Assembly: GCA_043196285.1 (NCBI GenBank)
Contig: JBBYJL010000005.1
Coordinates: 1 to 44,827 of the forward strand
Origin: JAKAFX01 sp043196285
GTDB lineage: Archaea; Thermoplasmatota; Thermoplasmata; Thermoplasmatales; Thermoplasmataceae
Reading direction: 5' to 3'
DNA length: 44,827 bases
Shown here: positions 16,028-25,149 of the stretch, piece after piece
How positions within the stretch are numbered: position 1 is the stretch's first letter
How the letters are laid out: every line of letters begins with the position of its first letter
Made by a program: the position numbers and the translations under genes
Notes under the pieces: model-generated
What the model saw: only the letters and a program-made list of their open reading frames with translations
Databases searched by the model: none
What the model was told of the DNA's origin: nothing

Positions 16028-16384
16028 ATGACCGAATGCGTGATGTATAACATGATTCTGGGTAATTATCACCCATCGACAATATGCGTCGAGATGTCAA
16101 AGCTTGAAGATTCACTTAATGCCCTTTCTGATATTATAGACTCAGAATATATAGAGGACGAGATGCAGGAATTCATAAGCAGATATGCCAGGACTGATGA
16201 GATCATGCCGGAAGACAAAACTGTTGGGTTCATTGTAGTTCACCGTGATAAGAAAAACTTTGCTATCTCGATCAACAAGAATGATAAGAAGCTTGCTGAC
16301 AGCCTGATCAGGATCGCTCAGAAATTTGCATCCAAGGGTTTCCGGGTGGACACTGACATAGCTGGACTGGAGAAAAATGAATAA
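16028..16384 (+). CDS. Hypothetical protein, 118 residues, upstream of tatA
   Basis: I do not recognise this family. The protein is soluble and acidic in its middle (IIDSEYIEDEMQEFISRY), followed by KTVGFIVVHRDKKNFAISIN, a pattern of alternating strands and helices that suggests a small alpha/beta fold. It has no signal peptide and only two cysteines near the N-terminus (C5 and C20). It has its own TATA box and AGGAG ribosome site, which makes it a convincing gene. It sits 56 nt ahead of tatA on the same strand, but tatA has its own promoter, so a Tat role is only a guess by position. Confidence 0.75.
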   Translation: MTECVMYNMILGNYHPSTICVEMSKLEDSLNALSDIIDSEYIEDEMQEFISRYARTDEIMPEDKTVGFIVVHRDKKNFAISINKNDKKLADSLIRIAQKFASKGFRVDTDIAGLEKNE

Positions 16385-16410
16385 TTTATATCAGTCGATT
16401 TAAAATAAAG

Positions 16411-16420
16411 TTATAAATAA
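16411..16420 (+). promoter_or_regulatory. TATA box of tatA (leaderless)
   Basis: TTATAAATAA is centred about 26 nt before the tatA ATG (16441). With no ribosome site in between, the tatA mRNA is probably leaderless. Confidence 0.65.
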
Positions 16421-16440
16421 GGATTTGTTATCTTTATTGC

Positions 16441-16734
16441 ATGTTCGATTCTCCTGTTGATTGGATCATTATAATTGCCATAGTGTTGATTCTGTTTGGA
16501 GGCGCTAAAAGGATCCCTGAATTTGCCAGAAGCCTTGGTAGAGCGTCTGGAGAATTCAATCGTGGGAAGATGGAACTGGAAAGGGAAATGAAGGGTTCCT
16601 TCGCTACTACAACTGCGACATCAACCGGTCAGAATTCCAATCTTCACGAGGCAGCCAAAAACCTGGGAATAGACCCCACAAACAAGACTGATGATGATCT
16701 CAGGAGAGAGATGTCTGAGAAACTAAAGAATTAA
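16441..16734 (+). CDS. tatA: Sec-independent translocase protein TatA/E
   Basis: TatA forms the pore-like assembly that moves folded proteins across the membrane. The 97-residue protein starts with a short N-tail, one transmembrane helix (DWIIIIAIVLILFGG, about 7-21) and the hallmark hinge FGGAKRIPEFARSLGRA, followed by a charged amphipathic helix (GEFNRGKMELEREMKG) and a low-complexity Thr/Ser tail. It lies 2 nt before tatC. No second TatA/B-like gene is in the window, which fits the minimal TatAC systems seen in archaea. Confidence 0.95.
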   Translation: MFDSPVDWIIIIAIVLILFGGAKRIPEFARSLGRASGEFNRGKMELEREMKGSFATTTATSTGQNSNLHEAAKNLGIDPTNKTDDDLRREMSEKLKN

Positions 16735-16736
16735 AG

Positions 16737-17567
16737 ATGGCTGATTTTGGAATTTTCAACTCTGATTTCATAAAACACGTAGAAGAACTTAGATACAGAG
16801 TTATCAGGATTATCTATTTTCTTGGTTTCTTCTTCTTGATCTTCTTCATGTTCAGGATTGATTTTTTCACCATAATGGGTTCTCGCGTTCCTCTCCTCTA
16901 TCCGGATCCGTACCAAAACCTTGGTTCACAGTTTCTGTATGCCATTGAATCTCATGTACTGCCTGCTGGCACTTCCCTAATAATCATAAAGCCAACAGAT
17001 GGTGTTGTTGCGGACATGTACAGCTGCATATTCCTGTCATTCATGTTCTCGACCCCCGCAATCGCCTACCATCTATGGAGATTTGTTTCACCGGGCTTAA
17101 AGAGGAGTGAGGCTAAGACCATCAAGTCAATCGTGGTTCCGGCTACACTACTGTTTCTTGCAGGAGCATTCGTGGGGCTTTGGTTCATCGCCCCAGAACT
17201 TTTCAGGATTTTCAATTCCTTTGACATAGGGCTTGGAGCCGTGAGTAGTGTAAGCGTCCTCTCTTTCATTTCATTCATCTTCATTTACATACTCGCATTC
17301 GGGGTCTCTTTCGAGGTTCCTGTTTTCATGGTAGGCCTAACAAAGTTCGGACTGGTTGAATCTGGTTTCTGGGAAAAGAACTGGCGTTATGCTGTTGTCA
17401 TTTCATTCATATTCGGAATGATATTTTCACCCGGTGTGACTGGTTTCACCATGGTGGTGATAGCCTTGCCGATGATCGCACTTTACTTTGCAGGTATATT
17501 TTTTGCCAGAAGGGCGGAATCAGCGAACGTTAAGAGTGCCAAAAGTGCTGTCTCTGAAAGCCTCTAG
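16737..17567 (+). CDS. tatC: Sec-independent translocase protein TatC
   Basis: TatC recognises twin-arginine signal peptides. The 276-residue protein begins with a cytoplasmic segment containing HVEELRYRVIRI, the usual H-x-EELR-R element. It has about six membrane segments and the family motif FMFSTPAIAYHLWRFVSPGL (near residues 100-120) with the following basic KRSEAK. It starts 2 nt after tatA in the same operon. Its last 48 nt overlap the 3' end of the convergent crotonase-fold gene. The C-terminal tail of about 30 residues is charged and cytoplasmic. Confidence 0.96.
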   Translation: MADFGIFNSDFIKHVEELRYRVIRIIYFLGFFFLIFFMFRIDFFTIMGSRVPLLYPDPYQNLGSQFLYAIESHVLPAGTSLIIIKPTDGVVADMYSCIFLSFMFSTPAIAYHLWRFVSPGLKRSEAKTIKSIVVPATLLFLAGAFVGLWFIAPELFRIFNSFDIGLGAVSSVSVLSFISFIFIYILAFGVSFEVPVFMVGLTKFGLVESGFWEKNWRYAVVISFIFGMIFSPGVTGFTMVVIALPMIALYFAGIFFARRAESANVKSAKSAVSESL

Positions 17568-18281
17568 CTGCTTGAGCCTGATTCTAGCGGGATCATAGAT
17601 ACGTGAGAGGATCTGAATGCTGCCGTTCCTGTTTCTGTGCTTCATATCTTTATATCTGTGCAGAAGATGAATATCCATGCTGGCAATGCTGTTTTCAAAA
17701 TCCCCTGCGTATTCAGTTATTGAAGATATAACTCCCAGTTTCTCTGCTGTACCTGCATCGAAGATCTCTCCAGCCATGACCTTCTTTTCCCATGGCTTTC
17801 CATGTATATGCTCCTCCGGATCGGCGAGAAGGAATGGCATGCCATACTTGATGTCAGGGAATCCAAAAACTGCATCTTTTGAAGAGTAGGCAAGGTCAGA
17901 TATTAGAACAATTTCCATACCAATCCCCAATGCTGGACCTCTTATGTTAGAGATGAACAACTCACTTGATCCCGTCATCAGGTTAGCCAGCGTTCCTGAT
18001 AGAGAAAGCAGTTCACGAAAATACTCCATTTCCCTAAGCCTGACGCATGAGGCATCATAGCCGAGTGAAAATACAGGACCATTTGACTCTATAATTGTAA
18101 CACCTTCATCATGACTTCCCAGTATCTCTGCCACTGCCTGTATCATGTCCTGGATTGACTCAATATCAATTATTCTGTACTGATCGGTATTCAGCGTGAT
18201 CCTGTGCACGTTCTCCTTCGAGGTGATCTCAACCTTTCTGCGATCATTGATCCACAATATTTCTTGATCATGATTCACCAT
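17520..18281 (-). CDS. Enoyl-CoA hydratase/isomerase (crotonase) family protein
   Basis: Crotonase-fold enzymes act on acyl-CoA thioesters. The 253-residue protein shows a degenerate first oxyanion segment, VTIIESNGPVFSLGYDAS, and a clearer second one, IRGPALGIGMEIVLISDLAY followed by AVFGFPDIKYGMP. The glutamate of the G-G-x-E position is kept (GMEI), but the second catalytic Glu (usually in xPE) is Asp (FPD). The family's C-terminal helices are diverged, and the protein is slightly short. So it is related to hydratases, but the reaction cannot be named. The 3' end overlaps tatC by 48 nt on the opposite strand. It is not next to other beta-oxidation genes; an acyl-CoA dehydrogenase lies 17 kb away. 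Confidence 0.75.
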   Translation of the reverse strand: MVNHDQEILWINDRRKVEITSKENVHRITLNTDQYRIIDIESIQDMIQAVAEILGSHDEGVTIIESNGPVFSLGYDASCVRLREMEYFRELLSLSGTLANLMTGSSELFISNIRGPALGIGMEIVLISDLAYSSKDAVFGFPDIKYGMPFLLADPEEHIHGKPWEKKVMAGEIFDAGTAEKLGVISSITEYAGDFENSIASMDIHLLHRYKDMKHRNRNGSIQILSRIYDPARIRLKQLEAFRDSTFGTLNVR

Positions 18282-18376
18282 ATAACACTATCAATCGCAT
18301 TCATAAGGACTTAAAAATTCCGGATTTGAACTTTTTAAAATGGATTGTGATTCACAGAGTTGCACATAAGCAGAGA

Positions 18377-19492
18377 TCAGTAGAACGATCTCGTGAATCC
18401 GGCCTTTAAAGCGTAGATTATCATAATCGGATCGTGGAATATGAGATGCCTCATCATCCTCGGAATCTCGACCAGATCATTGCCTGTTTTTGCTTTGAAT
18501 CTTCTTAGTATTCTTGGAAAATCAAGCACTTTTTCTGGGGGAACAGTGTAGAAGATTTTCTTTATTCTATAGTGATCCATGAGCAATGGGTAAAGCTGAG
18601 ATTTCCATTCATGCTGGTAGACCTCAGGATTTCCCATGGCTGCCGCCTTTCCGGCCAACTGCCCAGACCATGTTGCTCCCTGGAGTCCTCCGCCGGTTGA
18701 TGCGAACACAGTATTTGCAGCATCACCCGCTATCATCGTGCTTCCAAACACAACCCTCTGTGGTGGATGTGCTACCGGGATCATGTGTGAGATTGAATGA
18801 TCAACATAACCGTTCAAATCTGTGTGTTCCTCTGTAAATCTCCTCAACGCAAGAGCCGGATTCTTCTGGCTCTGCTTCACAACTCCTATGCCGATCCTGC
18901 GAAGACTGGCTGCATCTGGAAAATCCCATATATATCCTCCTGGAGCATGCCTGCTCAACCAGAATGAAACGTCGAAATCGCTCCTTGGAGGTAGTTTCCT
19001 TGTTTCCTCGTAACCCACAATCATGTCGTTGTCCGATGGCCTTGTGCTCACAGGTGCAAGTGAACTGGTTGGCCCGGTAGCGATTATAATATTTGCCGCA
19101 GTGAATCTGCCATTCGTTGTCCTGACTTCATGAGGTGCAACACCCAGAACTTTTGTATTGAGATTTATATTGAGACCTCTTGCAAGATATTCCTCGTATT
19201 TCGTGAATTTATATACAAATCCCACGTCATGGTCATAGCGAATTACGCTAATATCGCCTGAATCGTTCTGAATTCCTATGGATCTTATCCTTGCAGCGAT
19301 TATTTCATCGTGAACGGGCATTTTGAGCTTCTGGACAAAGAAACTGGAAATTCCTCCTGTCGATCTGACCGGGACACCTATTCTTGCCTTTGAGTCGATT
19401 ATGAGATAACTTTTTCCCGCATCCTGTAGAACTCTCCCGGCCGAGAGTCCCGCAGTGCCTGCACCTATTACCACTGTATCATAATCGAACAC
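18377..19492 (-). CDS. Geranylgeranyl reductase-family FAD-dependent oxidoreductase
   Basis: Members of this family saturate isoprenoid chains of archaeal lipids, although several paralogues per genome have unknown substrates. The 371-residue protein has an N-terminal dinucleotide-binding motif VVIGAGTAGLSAG (about 7-19) and an internal ATG-motif IIIATGPTSS. The C-terminal FAD-contact motif is MIAGDAANTVFASTGGGLQG, corresponding to the family's GDAAG-x-NPLTGEG. It also has a segment GGYIWDFPDA matching the YxWxFP signature. The start is GTG at 19492. Which substrate it reduces (archaetidyl lipids, menaquinone side chain) cannot be told from sequence. Confidence 0.88.
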   Translation of the reverse strand: MFDYDTVVIGAGTAGLSAGRVLQDAGKSYLIIDSKARIGVPVRSTGGISSFFVQKLKMPVHDEIIAARIRSIGIQNDSGDISVIRYDHDVGFVYKFTKYEEYLARGLNINLNTKVLGVAPHEVRTTNGRFTAANIIIATGPTSSLAPVSTRPSDNDMIVGYEETRKLPPRSDFDVSFWLSRHAPGGYIWDFPDAASLRRIGIGVVKQSQKNPALALRRFTEEHTDLNGYVDHSISHMIPVAHPPQRVVFGSTMIAGDAANTVFASTGGGLQGATWSGQLAGKAAAMGNPEVYQHEWKSQLYPLLMDHYRIKKIFYTVPPEKVLDFPRILRRFKAKTGNDLVEIPRMMRHLIFHDPIMIIYALKAGFTRSFY

Positions 19493-19639
19493 TTTTGTTC
19501 AATTGGTCTTCAGTGATATAGTTTGTGCCGTTTACAGCAAAATCAGATCTTCTATGGTATTAGCATGCATTTCTTTTATAACGGGACCTCTGAGATTTAT
19601 CGAAATATAAGTCAGTTTCTGTTATTGTTTGGAGATGTG

Positions 19640-19654
19640 AAAACTAAAAACAAA
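19640..19654 (-). terminator. T-rich terminator after the nuo operon
   Basis: On the minus strand this reads as a T-tract (TTTGTTTTTAGTTTT) about 65 nt after the stop of the last operon gene. The rest of 19493-19718 holds no recognisable gene. Confidence 0.4.
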
Positions 19655-19718
19655 GCCACTGAGAATGTCGGGCTTAATGCCGTCCATGACTGGGGATATT
19701 TTACGCGTTGGCTCAACT

Positions 19719-19967
19719 TCAGTACATGGTCAGGTTGAACTTCTCGTCCGCTTCCCTGTAGGATGCAAGATCGTGTATTTTGAGGAGCCTGGATATATGA
19801 TCCATGGAAGACGAAACTTTCTGATCATAAAGCTCTCTGCCAAGTTCAAGTCTAGACTTCTCCCCGCTGAACATGACTATTTCACCATGTTTCTTCAGAC
19901 AGTGAACGCATTCTGCAGCCTCTTCCTCGTTATCCACACCCTTAAAACAGTCAATAAAATCTGTCAC
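19719..19967 (-). CDS. Small unknown protein at the end of the nuo operon, 82 residues
   Basis: I do not recognise this family. The 82-residue protein is soluble, with C7 and a CVHC motif (C20, C23) followed by H27 (ECVHCLKKHGE), which could bind a metal or form a disulfide. The remainder is charged and helical (EKSRLELGRELYDQ, MDHISRLLKIHDLASYREAD). Its ATG overlaps the stop of the preceding gene by 4 nt (19964-19967), so it is translationally coupled to the nuo operon. That makes a role with the complex plausible (assembly factor or extra subunit) but unproven. Confidence 0.7.
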   Translation of the reverse strand: MTDFIDCFKGVDNEEEAAECVHCLKKHGEIVMFSGEKSRLELGRELYDQKVSSSMDHISRLLKIHDLASYREADEKFNLTMY

Positions 19968-20326
19968 AGGTCATCGCACCTCTTCTGATCAAATCTGGGA
20001 TACTCCACGTCATACCTGTCCATTGAATACCGGAGGTAGTAGATGAACGTTGAGATCAGATCATTCCTGTCGTCAACCATGTAAACCAGTTGTGAGAACC
20101 GATCTGATGACATTTCCTTTTCAGCCTCTGCAAGGGTCTTCTTGCCATTTATGGCGTCCTCAATGATGTTCAGGAATTCTTCCATGACGACATAACGATC
20201 TTTCCTGGTTGCCATGAACATGAATTTAGATTTTGTCTTCCTCTTTTCAAGCCACTTAACGGAAGATTTCACATCTCCCATCAGCATGTAAGATTTTATC
20301 TCCTCAAGATCAAGTAGACCGTTCAT
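19964..20326 (-). CDS. Small unknown protein following nuoN, 120 residues
   Basis: I do not recognise this family. The ATG directly abuts the nuoN stop codon (TAG-ATG at 20327/20326), and the stop overlaps the next gene by 4 nt, so it belongs to the operon. The protein is charged and predicted helical. It has an N-terminal part EEIKSYMLMGDVKSSVKWLE, a central DRYVVMEEFLNIIEDAI and an acidic/aromatic C-terminal part DRNDLISTFIYYLRYSMD, with no membrane segment. One cysteine is near the C-terminus. It might be a peripheral subunit or assembly protein for the respiratory complex; that rests on position only. Confidence 0.72.
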   Translation of the reverse strand: MNGLLDLEEIKSYMLMGDVKSSVKWLEKRKTKSKFMFMATRKDRYVVMEEFLNIIEDAINGKKTLAEAEKEMSSDRFSQLVYMVDDRNDLISTFIYYLRYSMDRYDVEYPRFDQKRCDDL

Positions 20327-21787
20327 CTAGAAAACCCCCATAAGTGCAGTTGCAGCTGTATAGAAGATGTTGAATATGTAGAACGAGAAAAACAGCGCTA
20401 TAACTATAATCGCAGATATCACGACGGGAATAACAGTGCCGGAAGAGAGGATGAATTTGTCTTCTCCTTCCGGCTTCTTCCAGTACATGTACATGATTAC
20501 CTTCAGATAATAGAACACTGATATCGCGCTGTTCAGAATGGCGATAATTGCAAGCCACCAGAGTTTCCCCTGCACCAGGTAGAGAAACATGTAGAACTTC
20601 CCGGTAAATCCTCCTGTGAATGGAATGCCTGCCAGAGCAAGTAGAAGTATAGAAAGGCTCAGTGCAAGGGCGGGCGATCTTTTTGAGAGGCCGGAAAGAT
20701 CAGATATCTCTGGCCCCTCCTTCTTGAAGGCATTCATGGACAGGAACGCCCCGCCCTTCATGAAGATGTAGATAAGTGAGTATATTAGGGCAGCTGTGAC
20801 TGCATAGGTAGCCACAATGGTATATGATCCATTTGTCCAGACATCGTATGATGTGATCGAAAACACCAGTATCAGATACCCTGCCTGTGCTACGCTCGAA
20901 TATGCAAACAACCGTTTCACGTTATTTTGCGACAGTGCAGAAAGATTTCCATATGTCATGGTCAGGATTGCAAGAAGTGTGAACAGTATGAATACATCTT
21001 CCCCGATGTACTGGAAGCCGATTATGAACACCTTGAGCATTATCATGAATGCCAGCAGTTTGCTTCCAGTGGAAAGGAATGCAGAGACAGAATTCTCAGC
21101 CCCGTCGTATGTGTCGATAGCCCACTGGTGCATCGGGAATATTGCTAGTTTGAACCCAAAACCTATGGTGAGGAAGATCAGTGAAATGAGAAGTGCCTGA
21201 CTTGATATTATGCTATACACCGGCATCAGGTAGAAGGTGCCGGTTGCCTGGAAGAAAAATGCCAGCCCGAAAATTATAAATGATGTAGAAACTGCTCCAG
21301 TGAAGAAATACTTGGCAGAAGCTTCAAGCGTTCTCTTCGTCTTGTGGAAGCCTGTCATGACATATGTGCCAATGCTCACAGCCTCGAATGCAACGAAAAG
21401 TATGATGAGGTTCATGCTGAACGCAGCAATCAGCATACCAGTGGTCACGAAAAGGAGAAGAGCATAGAATATCTCTCCTTTTTTCTCGATGTTCCGAAGT
21501 GCAGGTATTGTCACATAAAGCGCGGATATGATAAATATTATGGCAAAATAAAGTCCAAAATCGTTGAACTCAATGCTTCTGAAAAGAACGTATTTCTGGT
21601 CCTCAGGTATTATTAAAAGCAGTATTAGAGATATAATCAGGGAAATGAATGCGATAGCGGAGAACAGCTTCTTGCTCCCTGAGAATATTCCAGTGAACAG
21701 GAGTATGAATCCTGCAATACCAAGTACAATCATTGGATAAAAATACTCAAGGGAAGCGAAGCCTGTTACTATTGATATATTATACAT
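20327..21787 (-). CDS. nuoN: NADH-quinone oxidoreductase-like subunit N
   Basis: NuoN is one of three antiporter-like proton-pumping membrane subunits of complex I. The 486-residue protein has about fourteen hydrophobic segments and the family elements LIILFVAFEAVSIGTYVMTG with the conserved Glu of helix 5. It also has GFGFKLAIFPMHQWAIDTYD (the GxxFKxxxxPxHxW signature) and LSALSQNNVKRLFAYSSVAQ in the broken-helix region. It follows nuoM with a 1-nt overlap and is followed at once by two small unknown genes. Confidence 0.95.
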   Translation of the reverse strand: MYNISIVTGFASLEYFYPMIVLGIAGFILLFTGIFSGSKKLFSAIAFISLIISLILLLIIPEDQKYVLFRSIEFNDFGLYFAIIFIISALYVTIPALRNIEKKGEIFYALLLFVTTGMLIAAFSMNLIILFVAFEAVSIGTYVMTGFHKTKRTLEASAKYFFTGAVSTSFIIFGLAFFFQATGTFYLMPVYSIISSQALLISLIFLTIGFGFKLAIFPMHQWAIDTYDGAENSVSAFLSTGSKLLAFMIMLKVFIIGFQYIGEDVFILFTLLAILTMTYGNLSALSQNNVKRLFAYSSVAQAGYLILVFSITSYDVWTNGSYTIVATYAVTAALIYSLIYIFMKGGAFLSMNAFKKEGPEISDLSGLSKRSPALALSLSILLLALAGIPFTGGFTGKFYMFLYLVQGKLWWLAIIAILNSAISVFYYLKVIMYMYWKKPEGEDKFILSSGTVIPVVISAIIVIALFFSFYIFNIFYTAATALMGVF

Positions 21788-23253
21788 TAGAACCCTCCAA
21801 TATAGCCGGTGATCAGCGGAAAGACAATCCTGGGAAATATGCCCAGTATGAGAATGACAATGAAGATGGAGAGCATGGCTGAAAGCTCTGTCCTGGAAAG
21901 GTCACGTATCCGGCCAAGTTTCTCATTATAGGGGCCGTAAAGCGTTCTCTGGGCTGCCCATATGTGGTAGGACGCGGTTATGATCATTGCGAAAATGACA
22001 AAGAAAACCAGCGCACCAATAGCCTGGAATGATCCTGCAATAATGGAAAATTCTGCAACAAATCCTGCGAGTCCCGGTAGACCGAGGGATGCCAGCAGTC
22101 CGCCCAGAAGCAGAGTTGACATCAGGGGGGCTTCGCGGTATATTCCACCAAGACCGTAAGTGGTTTCGTGGCCGGTGTACTTTTTTATATAATAAAGCAT
22201 TGAGAATATTAGTGCGACTATCAGGCCATGCACGAATATCTGGTACATACCGCCGGCGAGATCGATTGTACTGTTGATACCGGTTGATATCATGCCGGAT
22301 CCGAATGAAATCATCACGAATCCCATGGAACTTGCACTTGCATAAGCCATCATTCTCTTGAGATTAGTCTGGAACATTGCAGAGAGTGAGAAGTATATCA
22401 GGCTTATTATTCCAAGATAGATGAACAGCCACATTATGTATACCGGGATGTCCGCATAAATATTGTATAGTATGCCAAATAATCCATAGCCTCCCATAAC
22501 CGAAAGTGCTCCGGCGAGTATTACCGTAACGGGATAAGATGCGGTCTCGTAGCTGTCAGGAAGCCATGAATGCAACGGAAATGAAGGCAGCTTTACAAGG
22601 AAACCAATCATGAAGCCTGCTATTACGAATATCTGGTAGAAGTAAGGCATTGATGAAAAGAAGACGGGGTTGAGCAGGCTGGAAATCTGCATGGTAAGTA
22701 TTCCCTTCTCACTATAATAGAAAGAATACAGTGTGAATATAGACAGCAATATGAACACAGAACCAATGTGAGTGTAGACAAAAAATTTCAATGATACGGA
22801 ATCCTTTCTTGGGCCACCGTAAAGTCCTATTAAGAAATAGACCGGTACGAGAACAATCTCCCAGAACACATAGAAGAAGAAGAGATCTGTGGAGAGCAGC
22901 AGTCCAAATGTCCCGACCTCTGTAAGCATGATCAGACCATAATAGATGTTGTTTCCTTCCCTTGAAACAAACAGTGCGATCAGTGTTATGATGGATGCCA
23001 GGATTATCAGTATGTCTGTGAACCCGTTAAGTCCGAGTGAAAAATAGAATCCACTGCCCGAAGAGAGCGTGATACTGTATGTGGAAATATACCCTCCAGT
23101 GTATCCCTTGTAGAACTCTAGTGCTGAATACAAAATCACACCTATTGAAACCAGTAGTGCGACTATCCTAGCGAATCCGCCGGAAAATTTTCCTGCAAAG
23201 AATGTGAGTATCGAAGCAACAATGAGTGCAAAAAATATGTATTCTAAGATCAT
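21787..23253 (-). CDS. nuoM: NADH-quinone oxidoreductase-like subunit M
   Basis: NuoM is an antiporter-like proton-pumping subunit. The 488-residue protein contains LFFFYVFWEIVLVPVYFLIG with the conserved Glu, the signature GFLVKLPSFPLHSWLPDSYE and LKRMMAYASASSMGFVM. About fourteen hydrophobic helices are visible. It lies between nuoL (stop and start adjacent at 23253/23254) and nuoN (1-nt overlap). The pump lysines and glutamates look preserved, suggesting an active pump. Confidence 0.95.
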   Translation of the reverse strand: MILEYIFFALIVASILTFFAGKFSGGFARIVALLVSIGVILYSALEFYKGYTGGYISTYSITLSSGSGFYFSLGLNGFTDILIILASIITLIALFVSREGNNIYYGLIMLTEVGTFGLLLSTDLFFFYVFWEIVLVPVYFLIGLYGGPRKDSVSLKFFVYTHIGSVFILLSIFTLYSFYYSEKGILTMQISSLLNPVFFSSMPYFYQIFVIAGFMIGFLVKLPSFPLHSWLPDSYETASYPVTVILAGALSVMGGYGLFGILYNIYADIPVYIMWLFIYLGIISLIYFSLSAMFQTNLKRMMAYASASSMGFVMISFGSGMISTGINSTIDLAGGMYQIFVHGLIVALIFSMLYYIKKYTGHETTYGLGGIYREAPLMSTLLLGGLLASLGLPGLAGFVAEFSIIAGSFQAIGALVFFVIFAMIITASYHIWAAQRTLYGPYNEKLGRIRDLSRTELSAMLSIFIVILILGIFPRIVFPLITGYIGGF

Positions 23254-25149
23254 CTAAAGCCCTCCTAGAAGTTCAAGTATCAGCAGAACGACGGCCGCCG
23301 TCACAATTATGACCATGAAATAATTCTCCACGATTCCGGATTGGAGCTTTCTGAAGCCTTTACCAAGTGATACCACTGATCGACCAAGTGCTTCCACTCC
23401 CCTGTTGTATGAGTATTCAAAACCAGAGAATGCCGAGGAAAGTGGCAGTATCCCCTTCTGAGCAATGCCGTTTGTGAAAGCAGAGTCCAGATAATACTTG
23501 TTTTTGAGTATTTTGTATCCTGGTACAGCAGAGAATCTGATCCTCTTCCAGGCTTCTCCAGAATAGATGAAATATGTAACTATGACTCCGATAACAAGGA
23601 AAACTATCGGTATGAGTTCGATCATTAGAGGGACTGTTGGAATAATTGTGGAAGGATTTATGAAATTGTAGAAATCTGACTGATATATACCATAAATCAG
23701 CGAAAGAATTGCCAGTGGGAATAACGGTAGAAGGGCCCATATTGAAGGATCCTTTGCCTCAGAAGCAAGGTATGATCTCGGTTTCCCAAGTGCGACAAGG
23801 AAGAACATCCTGAAGGTGTAAAGCACTGTCATGAAGGATCCGATCTCAAGGAATATCCAGGGTATTGCGAAAAGGAACGAGTTCTGTTGCGTATAGAAGA
23901 GATATGAGGCGTCAATTATGGTGTCCTTTGAAAAGAATGCAGCAGTATAAGGCACAGCAGCAAGTGTCACCACGCCGATGAACATAAGTGATATTGTTAT
24001 TGGCATTTTTCTCCAGAGACCTCCCATCTTCCTTACGTCACGCACGTCCATGAGTGCTATTAGTATTGCACCAGCAGTGAGGAAGAGCAGCGCCTTGAAG
24101 AACGCGTGCACTACCAGGTGATACAGGGAGAATGATACCACCTCACCGCCAAGGATTCCTCCAAGGCCAAGTGCTGCCATCATGTATCCCAGCTGGCTGA
24201 TTGTAGAATACGCCAGTATTCTCTTGAGATCATTTACGACAAGACCGATTGTTCCAGCGAAAATTGCAGTGAACGAACCTACGAAAGCAACAGTATAAAG
24301 CGATATGGGATATGCCTCCGCAAAAAGTGGATAAACTCTTGCAACAAGATAGATTCCGGCAGTCACCATCGTTGCAGCATGTATCAAGGCTGAAACTGTG
24401 GTTGGACCCTCCATTGCATCAGGAATCCATACATGAAGCGGAAACTGGGATGATTTTCCTATTGCACCCCCAAGAAGCAGGAGCGAAATAATTGTAAGAT
24501 TCTCCTTTCCTATGAGGGCAGGGAGAGAGGAAGCATGGCTCACAATGAACGATATGCTTAAAGGATCGGCAGTAACCGAGGAGTATGGTGAAAGTGACGT
24601 GTAAAGAACTGCAAGACCCACAAGGAAAAGCAGGTCACCAACCCTGGTGACTATGAATGCTTTCTTTGCAGCGGCCGTCGCGTTAGGCTTGAAGAACCAG
24701 AATCCTATGAGCAGATATGAACATAGACCCACAAGCTCCCAGAACAGGAAGAACTCCAGCAGGTTCGATGATTCGACAAGTCCAAGCATGCCTGCTGTAA
24801 ACAGGGCAGTTTCAGCAAAGTAAACATGCCTGTTTGGGTCCTTCTTCATATAATACATTGCAAATAGATGGATCATGAGGGAAACGAAAGAGACCATCAT
24901 GATCATTACAATGGTCAGATGGTCGACGAAAACCCCGTAATCAAGATTGTAAAACCAGTTTACCTGGGACTTCACGATATTTCCCGAAGAGCCGTTGAGA
25001 TAGAGCAGGTAAGAAAGGACAAGCGAGATTGCGATTGAGAGAGAGGCCACTATTCCTGCCAGGTCCTTCCGGTATTTTCCTGCTACCAGAGCTATGGGTG
25101 CAGCAATGAGAGGAGAAAGGAATACAAACCACGCGTACAGATCTTCCAT
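23254..25149 (-). CDS. nuoL: NADH-quinone oxidoreductase-like subunit L
   Basis: NuoL is the distal antiporter-like subunit, with a C-terminal lateral helix that braces the membrane arm. The 631-residue length fits. Motifs: LLEFFLFWELVGLCSYLLIG (conserved Glu), GAIGKSSQFPLHVWIPDAME (signature with Lys), SALIHAATMVTAGIYLVAR and DLKRILAYSTISQLGYMMAA. After the antiporter core a long helical region and a final membrane segment (MVIIVTAAVVLLILELLGG) are present, consistent with the lateral helix. Its start overlaps the nuoK stop by 1 nt. Confidence 0.96.
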   Translation of the reverse strand: MEDLYAWFVFLSPLIAAPIALVAGKYRKDLAGIVASLSIAISLVLSYLLYLNGSSGNIVKSQVNWFYNLDYGVFVDHLTIVMIMMVSFVSLMIHLFAMYYMKKDPNRHVYFAETALFTAGMLGLVESSNLLEFFLFWELVGLCSYLLIGFWFFKPNATAAAKKAFIVTRVGDLLFLVGLAVLYTSLSPYSSVTADPLSISFIVSHASSLPALIGKENLTIISLLLLGGAIGKSSQFPLHVWIPDAMEGPTTVSALIHAATMVTAGIYLVARVYPLFAEAYPISLYTVAFVGSFTAIFAGTIGLVVNDLKRILAYSTISQLGYMMAALGLGGILGGEVVSFSLYHLVVHAFFKALLFLTAGAILIALMDVRDVRKMGGLWRKMPITISLMFIGVVTLAAVPYTAAFFSKDTIIDASYLFYTQQNSFLFAIPWIFLEIGSFMTVLYTFRMFFLVALGKPRSYLASEAKDPSIWALLPLFPLAILSLIYGIYQSDFYNFINPSTIIPTVPLMIELIPIVFLVIGVIVTYFIYSGEAWKRIRFSAVPGYKILKNKYYLDSAFTNGIAQKGILPLSSAFSGFEYSYNRGVEALGRSVVSLGKGFRKLQSGIVENYFMVIIVTAAVVLLILELLGGL

